This document shows positions 14,373 to 20,771 of a DNA stretch of 20,771 nucleotides, piece after piece. Position 1 is the stretch's first letter. Each line of letters starts with the position of its first letter. The notes under the pieces are model-generated. The model had not been told where the DNA came from and did not search any database. It worked only from the letters and a program-made list of their open reading frames with translations. This DNA comes from Gallionellaceae bacterium (lineage in GTDB: Bacteria > Pseudomonadota > Gammaproteobacteria > Burkholderiales > Gallionellaceae): contig JAUSKS010000045.1 of the NCBI GenBank assembly GCA_030646595.1, positions 1 through 20,771 of the forward strand. The letters are read 5' to 3'. A program made the translations under genes and the position numbers.

Positions 14373-15698
14373 TTATTTAGTCAGAGCAGTACTCACCCGC
14401 CATATTACATTTCCCACATCATCAGCAACCAATAGTGCGCCTGTGCGCGCTATTGCAACTCCCACAGGACGACCCATCGCATCGCCCTCTGGGCTGACAA
14501 ATCCAGTCAACACATCTTCTGGTATGCCAACCGGACGACCTTTATCAAATGCAACGAATACGACTTTGTACCCACTGCGAGGTTGGCGATTCCACGAACC
14601 ATGCTCACCGATAAATACGCCTGCTGCGTAATGCGATGGCAGCAATGTTCCTGTGGAAAAAACCATCCCCAGCGGAGCAACATGTGCACCCAGCGCGTAA
14701 TCGGGAGCTACCGCTTGGGCAACCAGGTCTGGACGCTGCGGTTTTATCCGTGGATCGAGATGCTGGCCGAAATAGCTATACGGCCAGCCATAGAAGGCCC
14801 CGTCTTTTACCGAGGTCAGATAATCGGGAACAAGATCGTTGCCCAGCTCATCACGCTCATTGACGACAGTCCATAGTGCCCCACTGTGTGGTTCCCACCC
14901 CAGCCCATTCGGGTTGCGCAAGCCGGATGCAAAAACGCGGCTGCTGCCATCGGCCAGATTAATTTCCAGGATAGCGGCACGACGCTCTTCTTTTTCCATG
15001 CCGTTTTCCCCCACATTGCTGTTTGATCCCACCGTCGCATACAGACGTGAGCCATCGCGACTGGCAATAATATTTTTTGTCCAGTGATGGTTGAGCGGCC
15101 CTGCCGGCAGGTCGGCAACTTTTACGCCAGGCTGGGTAATTTGCGTATCGCCGTCGTTATACGGGAAACGCAGCACTGCATCGGTATTGGCAACATAGAA
15201 ATTATTGCCGATGAGAGCCATGCCGAAAGGGGAGTGCAAGTCCTGCAAGAAAACCGTGCGTGTTTCGGCTATGCCATCCCCATCAGCATCTCGCAACAGG
15301 GTGATGCGGTTCGCGCTGGGCGTGCCTGCCCCTGCTTTTTTCATGAATTTTTTCATAAAAAAGCCTTTGATACCTTTGTTATCTTCAGGTTTGGCCGGGG
15401 CATTTGTTTCTGCAACCAGAACGTCACCATTCGGCAGCACATACAACCAGCGTGGATGATCTAGTCCAGTGGCAAAAGCGTTAACTGCCAACCCCGGAGC
15501 AGCGATGGGTTTACCGCCTGCGGGCCAGCCTTTGGCAGGCGCAACATTGACGATAGGCAGCAAAGAGCGATCCGGCGAGGGCAGGATGGGTTGTGCGCCT
15601 ACGCTAACCGTATCTGGGACTACTGCTGTTTCTGCACAAGCCACAAGGCTTAACAGTATTAGACTGGGGAGCAGCACATAAAGGGGAGGTTTGTTCAT
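14373..15698 (-). CDS. Lipoprotein of the sorbosone dehydrogenase / PQQ-sugar-dehydrogenase propeller family
   Basis: This 441-residue protein starts at ATG 15696-15698, with GGAG 6 bases upstream; a TTG further out would add 11 residues before the signal sequence. The N-terminus ends in a lipobox (LSLVAC), so the protein is probably anchored to a membrane facing the periplasm. The body is a beta-propeller, with segments such as [51 protein letters not shown], and [13 protein letters not shown]. It also has [15 protein letters not shown] and [21 protein letters not shown], as in L-sorbosone dehydrogenase-like proteins. Substrate and PQQ use are not demonstrable. It is transcribed divergently from mcl. 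Confidence 0.85.
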   Translation of the reverse strand: MNKPPLYVLLPSLILLSLVACAETAVVPDTVSVGAQPILPSPDRSLLPIVNVAPAKGWPAGGKPIAAPGLAVNAFATGLDHPRWLYVLPNGDVLVAETNAPAKPEDNKGIKGFFMKKFMKKAGAGTPSANRITLLRDADGDGIAETRTVFLQDLHSPFGMALIGNNFYVANTDAVLRFPYNDGDTQITQPGVKVADLPAGPLNHHWTKNIIASRDGSRLYATVGSNSNVGENGMEKEERRAAILEINLADGSSRVFASGLRNPNGLGWEPHSGALWTVVNERDELGNDLVPDYLTSVKDGAFYGWPYSYFGQHLDPRIKPQRPDLVAQAVAPDYALGAHVAPLGMVFSTGTLLPSHYAAGVFIGEHGSWNRQPRSGYKVVFVAFDKGRPVGIPEDVLTGFVSPEGDAMGRPVGVAIARTGALLVADDVGNVIWRVSTALTK

Positions 15699-15732
15699 GA
15701 TTATCTCCAATCTTTGTTCAGTATCAAGCAAA

Positions 15733-15759
15733 TGTTATAGCGGACTCTGTGTTATAGCG
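15733..15759 (-). repeat. Tandem TGTTATAGCG direct repeat upstream of the lipoprotein gene
   Basis: The 10-base unit occurs at 15733-15742 and 15750-15759, a 17-base period. Read on the minus strand, each copy contains TATAAC, a near-consensus -10 hexamer. The pair lies 36-61 bases before the lipoprotein ATG. It could be overlapping promoters or a regulator site. The -35 regions are poor. Confidence 0.4.
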
Positions 15760-15823
15760 AACATTGCCCCGGTTTTACAGAGTTTAATGACTTTTTTACC
15801 GAGCTAGTACAGTCGGTCAGGTG

Positions 15824-15847
15824 TGCTGGACCAGCATCTGCTATAAT
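15824..15847 (+). promoter_or_regulatory. Candidate promoter and operator of mcl-mtkA-mtkB
   Basis: A perfect TATAAT lies at 15842-15847, about 50 bases before the mcl start. A perfect dyad TGCTGG-A-CCAGCA (15824-15836) sits where the spacer and -35 element would be, and no good -35 hexamer is present. The overlap suggests regulated transcription. The regulator is unknown. Confidence 0.45.
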
Positions 15848-15898
15848 TTCGCCTATTTTTTAAGTTCATAAAGCAAATTTTTTTGGGGGGAATTTACA

Positions 15899-16873
15899 GT
15901 GGCGGTTAAAACTCGGCTTCATCGTAGTGAATTGGCTGTACCAGGCAGTAATCTGCGCATGCTGGAAAAAGCGCCCACCGCCGGAGCCGATGTGGTTTTC
16001 CTGGACCTGGAAGATGCGGTAGCGCCCGATGATAAAGACCAGGCGCGCAAGAATGTGATTGCTGCGCTGAATGATATGGATTGGTCGGCTTGCTCTGTTT
16101 CAGTGCGTATTAATGGGCTGGACACCCATTGGTGCTATCGCGATATCGTGGATGTGATGGAAGCCGCCGGAGACAAGCTGGATACCATCCTGATTCCCAA
16201 AGTAAATCGGCCCGATGATGTGTATTTTGTCGCGACACTGATGGAACAAATCGAAGCGGCAAAAAATTTGAAGCCGGTGAATATTCATGTGCTGATCGAA
16301 ACGGCAATGGGCATGGCTAATATCGAACAAATCGCACAGGCCTGCCCCACGCGCATGGAGGCGATGGTGTTCGGTGTGGCCGATTACGCCGCCTCGACGC
16401 AAGCCCGCACCACGCAGATGGGCGGCGCTAACCCCAATTACGCTGTGCTTACTGATGCCGATGGGAACGGCAAACGCGAGCGTCATTGGGGTGACCAATG
16501 GCATTACGCTTTATCCCGGCTGGTGGTGGCTTGCCGCGCCTATGGCCTGCGTCCGATTGATGGGCCATATGGTGATTTTAATGATCCGGACGGGTTCATG
16601 TCGGTTGCACGCGGTGTGGCGGCGCTGGGCGTGGAAGGAAAATGGGCCATTCATCCTTCGCAGGTTGCCTTGGCCAATGACGTTTTTACCCCTAGCGAAA
16701 AAGAAGTGGGTCGTGCGCGGCGCATACTGGAATCCATGGCGCAAGCCGCGCGTGAAGGTAAAGGCGCGGTATCACTGGATGGGCGCTTGATAGATGCAGC
16801 TTCCATCCGGCAAGCGCAGGTTTTGGTGGCCAAGGCCGATCAGATCGTGGCTGCTGGCGTAAAAAATAAATAA
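15899..16873 (+). CDS. mcl: Malyl-CoA lyase (HpcH/HpaI aldolase, CitE-like)
   Basis: This lyase cleaves L-malyl-CoA to acetyl-CoA and glyoxylate, and may also act on related acyl-CoAs. The 324-residue protein has the aldolase fold signatures of the family. LHRSELAVPGSNLRMLEKA opens it, followed by the metal-site FLDLEDAVAPDDK and IETAMGMANIEQI with the conserved glutamate. GVADYAAS follows, and the C-terminal segment is VEGKWAIHPSQVALAND. The start is GTG at 15899, preceded by GGGGGG; no ATG gives a full N-terminus. The stop is 9 bases before mtkA, and the two malate-CoA ligase subunits that follow make the substrate, which supports malyl-CoA over citryl-CoA. In serine-cycle methylotrophs the same three enzymes work together. 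Confidence 0.88.
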   Translation: MAVKTRLHRSELAVPGSNLRMLEKAPTAGADVVFLDLEDAVAPDDKDQARKNVIAALNDMDWSACSVSVRINGLDTHWCYRDIVDVMEAAGDKLDTILIPKVNRPDDVYFVATLMEQIEAAKNLKPVNIHVLIETAMGMANIEQIAQACPTRMEAMVFGVADYAASTQARTTQMGGANPNYAVLTDADGNGKRERHWGDQWHYALSRLVVACRAYGLRPIDGPYGDFNDPDGFMSVARGVAALGVEGKWAIHPSQVALANDVFTPSEKEVGRARRILESMAQAAREGKGAVSLDGRLIDAASIRQAQVLVAKADQIVAAGVKNK

Positions 16874-16882
16874 GGACAATGT

Positions 16883-18085
16883 ATGAACATTCATGAATAT
16901 CAAACCAAGGATTTACTCAAGCATTATGAGGTTCCAGTACCGCAGGGTCGTGTTGTGCATTCGGACGAACAAGCGGCCAGTGTCGCTGAAGAAATAGGCG
17001 GATCACGCTGGGTAGTCAAGGCGCAGATCCATTCCGGCGGGCGCGGCAAGGCAGGCGGTGTACGCATAGGCAGCAGCGTTAATGAAATCAGAGCCATCGC
17101 CGATGAAATGATAGGTAGCCGTCTGGTGACCCATCAGACCGGGCCTGAGGGCAGGCTGGTACATAGAGTGCTGGTGGAGCAAGCTAGTACGATCGTGCGC
17201 GAATTTTATCTGGGTTTGGTCATAGACCGTGCTACGCGCCGCATTACCATGATTGCTTCTTCCGAGGGCGGCGTGGAAATCGAAGAGGTGGCGCAGAACA
17301 CACCGGAACGCATCATCAAGGAAGTGATTGATCCAGCCGTCGGGCTGCTCGATTTTCAGTGCCGCAAAGTGGCCAACAAAATTGGTTTGAAAGGCGCGCT
17401 CTTGCCGCAGGCGGTCAAGATCATGAAAGGACTTTATCGCTGCATGCGTGATAGTGATGCGGTCATGGCTGAAATCAATCCACTGGCCATCATTGACAAC
17501 GGCCAGCTGCTGGCGCTGGATGCCAAGATGTCGTTTGATGACAATGCGCTTTATCGCAGACCAGCCATTTCCGAGCTGCGCGATTTTGATGAAGAAGACC
17601 CAAAAGAAGTGGAAGCGACTGCGCATGGTTTGAATTACATTGCGCTGGATGGTGATGTCGGCTGCATCGTCAACGGTGCCGGGCTGGCCATGGCAACCAT
17701 GGATGCCATTACCCTGCATGGCGGCAGGCCCGCTAATTTTCTGGATGTGGGCGGCGGTGCCACACCGAAGAAAGTGGCCAACGCTTTCCATATCGTACTG
17801 CAAGACCCGGCAGTTAAAACCATACTCATCAATATTTTTGCCGGTATTAACCGCTGCGACTGGATTGCCACCGGGATTATTCAGGCCATGCGCGACCAGA
17901 ATATTAAATTGCCTATCGTAGTACGCCTGGCGGGCACCAATGTGGAAGAAGGGCGGGCTATTCTGAACGCTTCCAAATTCCCTTTTATTATTGCCAACAA
18001 TCTGGATGATGCGTCCGCCAAAGCGGTGGCAGAGGTGAATAATATTACGCGCAAAGTCGTATCACTAAGGAAGGAACAAGCATGA
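16883..18085 (+). CDS. mtkA: Malate-CoA ligase (malate thiokinase), beta subunit
   Basis: This is the ATP-grasp subunit of a nucleoside-diphosphate-forming acyl-CoA ligase. The 400 residues begin MNIHEYQTKDLLKHYEVPVPQG, typical of SucC/MtkA. The nucleotide-binding KAQIHSGGRGKAGGV, the metal-binding MAEINPLAII, and the C-terminal GLAMATMDAI...NFLDVGGGA...INIFAGINRCDWIATGI are all in place. SucC of the TCA cycle shares these motifs. Malate is preferred here because mcl is directly upstream and the details (for example LVTHQTGPEG and AKMSFDDNALYRRP) resemble MtkA as I recall it. AAGGA precedes the ATG. The stop overlaps the mtkB start by 4 bases (ATGA). Confidence 0.85.
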   Translation: MNIHEYQTKDLLKHYEVPVPQGRVVHSDEQAASVAEEIGGSRWVVKAQIHSGGRGKAGGVRIGSSVNEIRAIADEMIGSRLVTHQTGPEGRLVHRVLVEQASTIVREFYLGLVIDRATRRITMIASSEGGVEIEEVAQNTPERIIKEVIDPAVGLLDFQCRKVANKIGLKGALLPQAVKIMKGLYRCMRDSDAVMAEINPLAIIDNGQLLALDAKMSFDDNALYRRPAISELRDFDEEDPKEVEATAHGLNYIALDGDVGCIVNGAGLAMATMDAITLHGGRPANFLDVGGGATPKKVANAFHIVLQDPAVKTILINIFAGINRCDWIATGIIQAMRDQNIKLPIVVRLAGTNVEEGRAILNASKFPFIIANNLDDASAKAVAEVNNITRKVVSLRKEQA

Positions 18086-18981
18086 GTGTGTATTTGAATA
18101 AAGATTCGCGCGTTATTTTCCAGGGGTTTACCGGACAGCATGCCACCTTCCACGCTGAAGAAGCGATCAAAATGGGCACCAATGTGGTCGGCGGAGTGAC
18201 GCCCGGCAAAGGCGGTACATTACATCTGGGCTTGCCGGTATTTGATACCGTGGAAGAAGCGGTGCTGGCAACAGGTGCCGATGTCTCCGGAATTTTCGCG
18301 CCGCCGCCTTTTGCTGCGGATGCAATTATGGAAGCGATCGATGCCGGCATTAAAACCATCGTCGTGATTGCTGACGGCATCCCGGTGCAGGACATGGTGC
18401 ATGTTGAGCGTTATCGGCTGGGCACGGGCGCAGTGATTATCGGGCCAAATACGCCTGGTATTATCACCCCCGGCGTAGGCAAGGTCGGTATCATGCCTTC
18501 CCATATTTACAGCCCCGGCAGAATCGGCATTGTTTCGCGCTCTGGTACGCTGAACTACGAAGCTGTGGCGCAGATGAGCGAACTCGGCCTGGGCCAATCA
18601 TCCTCTATCGGCATAGGCGGTGACCCGGTCAATGGCACGGATTTCACCACCGTGCTCAAGGCGTTTGAAGAAGATCCGGAAACCGACGCAGTGTTAATGA
18701 TAGGTGAAATTGGCGGGCCGCAAGAAGTAGATGCGGCGCGCTGGGCCACCAAAAATATGCGCAAGCCGCTGATCGGCTATGTCGCTGGTTTATCAGCACC
18801 TGCCGGGCGGCGCATGGGCCATGCGGGCGCAATTATCAGCCAGGAATCAGATACGGCCACAGCAAAAATTGACACCATGGAAGAGCTGGGCATGTATGTA
18901 GTGCGTAATCCAGCCGACATCGGCGCAACCGTATTGCGCGCAATAAAAATGATGAGTCCCAAGGCGGTAGATCAAAGATAA
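18082..18981 (+). CDS. mtkB: Malate-CoA ligase (malate thiokinase), alpha subunit
   Basis: This is the CoA-binding, phosphohistidine-bearing subunit that pairs with the beta subunit. The 299 residues include [29 protein letters not shown], the CoA-binding start, and [14 protein letters not shown]. The active-site histidine is H247 in [11 protein letters not shown], the position known from SucD. It starts inside the last codons of mtkA (4-base ATGA overlap), so translation is probably coupled. Together with mcl it would turn malate, CoA and ATP into acetyl-CoA and glyoxylate. A succinyl-CoA ligase role is possible but less likely in this operon. A hairpin repeat follows after 17 bases and may end or protect the transcript. 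Confidence 0.85.
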   Translation: MSVYLNKDSRVIFQGFTGQHATFHAEEAIKMGTNVVGGVTPGKGGTLHLGLPVFDTVEEAVLATGADVSGIFAPPPFAADAIMEAIDAGIKTIVVIADGIPVQDMVHVERYRLGTGAVIIGPNTPGIITPGVGKVGIMPSHIYSPGRIGIVSRSGTLNYEAVAQMSELGLGQSSSIGIGGDPVNGTDFTTVLKAFEEDPETDAVLMIGEIGGPQEVDAARWATKNMRKPLIGYVAGLSAPAGRRMGHAGAIISQESDTATAKIDTMEELGMYVVRNPADIGATVLRAIKMMSPKAVDQR

Positions 18982-18998
18982 TTAGAAACGACCACGAT

Positions 18999-19088
18999 CC
19001 CCTCCCCTTCAAGGGGAGGGTTAGGGTGGGGATGGGGGTGAAGCCTGTGGCTGCGTAATTTCCCCATCCCCATCCCAGTTGCCCCTTC
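18999..19088. repeat. REP-like hairpin repeat, copy 2
   Basis: The left part (18999-19038) repeats the core of the element at 4101-4194 almost exactly: a CTCCCCTTCAAGGGGAGG palindrome, then a G-rich tail. The right part (about 19061-19088) is a shorter, more diverged complement (CCCCATCCCCATCCC). It lies between the convergent mtkB and MFS genes, where it could act as a two-way terminator or 3' stabiliser. Confidence 0.82.
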
Positions 19089-19092
19089 TCGA

Positions 19093-20319
19093 TTACTTCA
19101 CCCCACCCGCCGGTTTTATTTTCCCCGCCAGCCATATCGTTGCCAGCGTTGCGGCGCAGGCAATATAGCCAACCAGTTCATAGTGCTCAATCAAGCCCTC
19201 TGCATTACGCGAGATGATATGACCGGCCAGCAATGAGGCGATAGCAGAGCCAGCCGATTGCACTGCGGAATTCATGCTCATAAAAGTGCCACGCAAATGC
19301 GGTTCTGCCGCCGAAGTAACCATGGCCATACCGGGCACAAAGCGCCCGCTGACCAAAATGAAAAATGGTGTGGAGATGCCCAGCACAGCCCACCACGGCA
19401 GCGCGGGAGCATGGGTAATGGCCAGTATCGGCAACATGGAAAGCACGGCGATGATGCGGAAAATTTTGGCTTTGCCGTACTTGTCAGCCATGTGGCCAAA
19501 AAACCGCGCAGTAAAAAAAGTACACGCGCCCCCCACCAGATACATCAGCGGTAAATAACTTTCCGGGAAGCCGATATTAATCGTGCTATACAGCGTAATG
19601 TAGGGAATGACAGTAAACCCACCCAGCATCAGCAACAGCATAAAAATAAATGCGCGCCAGTGATTGGGATAAGAAAGTACCCGCATCATGGGTTTGAATG
19701 TCTGGCTGATGCGCATGTCAGTCACGCGGGTGGGGATAGAAGGCAGAATGCCCTGCGCCATCAACCACAATCCGCTACCCATCAAGGCGACAAAAATAAA
19801 GGGCGCGCGCCAACCCAGCCCAGGAATGAAATTAACAAATAACAAACCCAGTGGAACACCCACTACAGTAGATAGCGCAAATGCACTCATGACCACACCC
19901 GTGGCGCGACCACGGCGTTCATAAGGAATGACATCGCCGATGTAGGTGTGGACCATCGCGCCCAGCACGCCGCCAAATGCACCCGCCAGTGCTCGCGCGA
20001 TCAGCAGCAAGGCATAGCTGGGCGCTGCGGCGCACAAGGCAGTGGCTATAATAAATGCCGCATAGAACAGCAACACGACATGGCGTCGGTTGAAGCGGTC
20101 TATTATTGTGGCGGCAAGAATGGCAGAGGCTGCTGCCGTGAAAGTGTAAGCAGAAACCAGCAGGCCGAATTGCGCTGTGCTGAGATTAAAAGCACGCATC
20201 AGCATCGGTCCCAGCGGCATGATAATCATGAAATCCAGAATATGCGTGAACTGTATGCCTGCCAGTGTCAGCAGCAATTTTTTTTCGTGTTCAGGATTGA
20301 GTGAAATAAGCTGAGACAT
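19093..20319 (-). CDS. MFS transporter, drug-efflux-like (DHA1 type)
   Basis: This 408-residue inner-membrane carrier has about 12 hydrophobic helices. The first is in the segment LTLAGIQFTHILDFMIIMPLGPML. The cytoplasmic loop between helices 2 and 3 carries a variant of the MFS motif A (ATIIDRFNRRHVVLL). A helix-5 GVVMSAFALSTVVGVPLGL stretch resembles the antiporter motif C (G...GPxxGG) only loosely. A second loop, GHMADKYGKAKIF, marks the start of the second half. The substrate cannot be told. The ATG shares one base with the mtgA stop (TAATG), so it is cotranslated with mtgA. Part of the N-terminus (SLNPEHEKKLLLTLAG) is typical of proteobacterial MFS efflux proteins. Confidence 0.82.
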   Translation of the reverse strand: MSQLISLNPEHEKKLLLTLAGIQFTHILDFMIIMPLGPMLMRAFNLSTAQFGLLVSAYTFTAAASAILAATIIDRFNRRHVVLLFYAAFIIATALCAAAPSYALLLIARALAGAFGGVLGAMVHTYIGDVIPYERRGRATGVVMSAFALSTVVGVPLGLLFVNFIPGLGWRAPFIFVALMGSGLWLMAQGILPSIPTRVTDMRISQTFKPMMRVLSYPNHWRAFIFMLLLMLGGFTVIPYITLYSTINIGFPESYLPLMYLVGGACTFFTARFFGHMADKYGKAKIFRIIAVLSMLPILAITHAPALPWWAVLGISTPFFILVSGRFVPGMAMVTSAAEPHLRGTFMSMNSAVQSAGSAIASLLAGHIISRNAEGLIEHYELVGYIACAATLATIWLAGKIKPAGGVK

Positions 20320-20771
20320 TAAGGAATTTCTACATCATTCATGCGACCAAGAATAATTTCAGTTTTGCGTAACAAGCCACGCGCCTCACGATGGCTGTCA
20401 TAATAACGCGGGTTGGGAACCATGGCTGCCAGTCTGGCTGCTTGCGCAGCAGAGAGCTGGCTGGCGCTGACATTGTAATAATGCCGCGCAGCGGCCTCCG
20501 CACCGAACACACCATTTCCCCATTCAATCACGTTGAGATAAATTTCAAAGATGCGTTCCTTGGGCATCATTTTTTCCAGCATCAACGTGATCAGCGCTTC
20601 CTCGCCCTTGCGCCACGGTGTACGCTGGGTAGACAGAAATAAATTCTTGGCCAGTTGCTGGCTGATAGTGGAGCCGCCTGCCACGATCCTTTTTTTCTTC
20701 AGGTTTTTTGCATAGGCTTTTTGTATGCCCTCCCAATCGAATCCTTCATGGTCGACAAATTTGGCATCTTC
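20319..20771 (-). CDS. mtgA: Monofunctional peptidoglycan transglycosylase, C-terminal part
   Basis: This GT51 glycosyltransferase polymerises lipid II into glycan strands in the inner membrane. The gene enters from the right edge, so its start and the N-terminal membrane anchor are missing. The 150 visible residues begin inside the first catalytic motif (EDAKFVDHEGFDW), where the first E is the expected catalytic glutamate. Motif 2 (GGSTISQQLAKNLFL), motif 3 (RKGEEALITLMLEKMMPKERIFEIYLNVIEWGNGVFGAEAAA) and the ending AAMVPNPRYY are present. The stop overlaps the ATG of the MFS gene by one base. The frame is intact as far as it can be seen, and the identity is secure. Confidence 0.93.
   Translation of the reverse strand, partial: EDAKFVDHEGFDWEGIQKAYAKNLKKKRIVAGGSTISQQLAKNLFLSTQRTPWRKGEEALITLMLEKMMPKERIFEIYLNVIEWGNGVFGAEAAARHYYNVSASQLSAAQAARLAAMVPNPRYYDSHREARGLLRKTEIILGRMNDVEIP

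Noticed and set aside
17003..17803. 266-codon open frame antisense to mtkA
   Set aside because: It is fully inside a well-supported gene, is His/Arg/Asp rich as expected of a shadow frame, and matches no family I know.
16883..18981. Reading the two ligase subunits as succinyl-CoA synthetase (sucC-sucD)
   Set aside because: The motifs fit both, but the malyl-CoA lyase gene directly upstream in the same operon favours malate-CoA ligase; left as the main alternative.

Overview
The window looks like chromosome of a betaproteobacterium, most likely Nitrosomonadales or a related autotroph or methylotroph. This is inferred from gene content and moderate GC, not from a marker gene. Signs are nth next to a DUF1841 gene, a torF-glnK-amtB operon, ubiK next to comM, lemA next to a GIDE-like gene, and an mcl-mtkA-mtkB operon for malyl-CoA metabolism.

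Layout. Positions 1-817 hold the start of a DUF1841 gene and nth (minus strand), then the amtB terminator. Positions 850-3614 are a minus-strand nitrogen-uptake operon (TorF-type porin, GlnK, AmtB). It is preceded by a recognisable sigma-54 promoter (3678-3693) and two NtrC-type enhancer sites 31 bp apart (3756-3803). ubiK (3862-4125) and comM (4225-5721) run on the plus strand, separated by a hairpin repeat whose first bases encode the end of UbiK.

Positions about 5708-12743 look like a 7-kb genomic island inserted at the 3' end of comM. The last 36 bp before the final few comM codons (5672-5707) recur at 12744-12779 with two synonymous differences and an in-frame stop, bracketing the cargo. 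The cargo is a Phd/PIN toxin-antitoxin pair with a perfect palindromic operator, a 956-residue N6-type DNA methyltransferase, a PD-(D/E)XK-like nuclease, and an 798-residue fusion of an archaeo-eukaryotic-primase-type domain (TOTE type) with a superfamily 2 helicase. The three large genes run in one direction and look like a restriction or defence system. No integrase or transposase is present in the window.

Beyond the island are lemA (12860-13429) and a GIDE-like membrane protein gene (13445-14345) that carries a frameshift and an EF-hand loop. A lipoprotein of the sorbosone-dehydrogenase propeller family follows on the minus strand (14373-15698). The divergent mcl-mtkA-mtkB operon (15899-18981) would activate malate to malyl-CoA and cleave it to acetyl-CoA and glyoxylate. 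A second copy of the hairpin repeat (about 18999-19088) separates it from a minus-strand MFS transporter (19093-20319), which is translationally coupled to mtgA; mtgA runs off the right edge.
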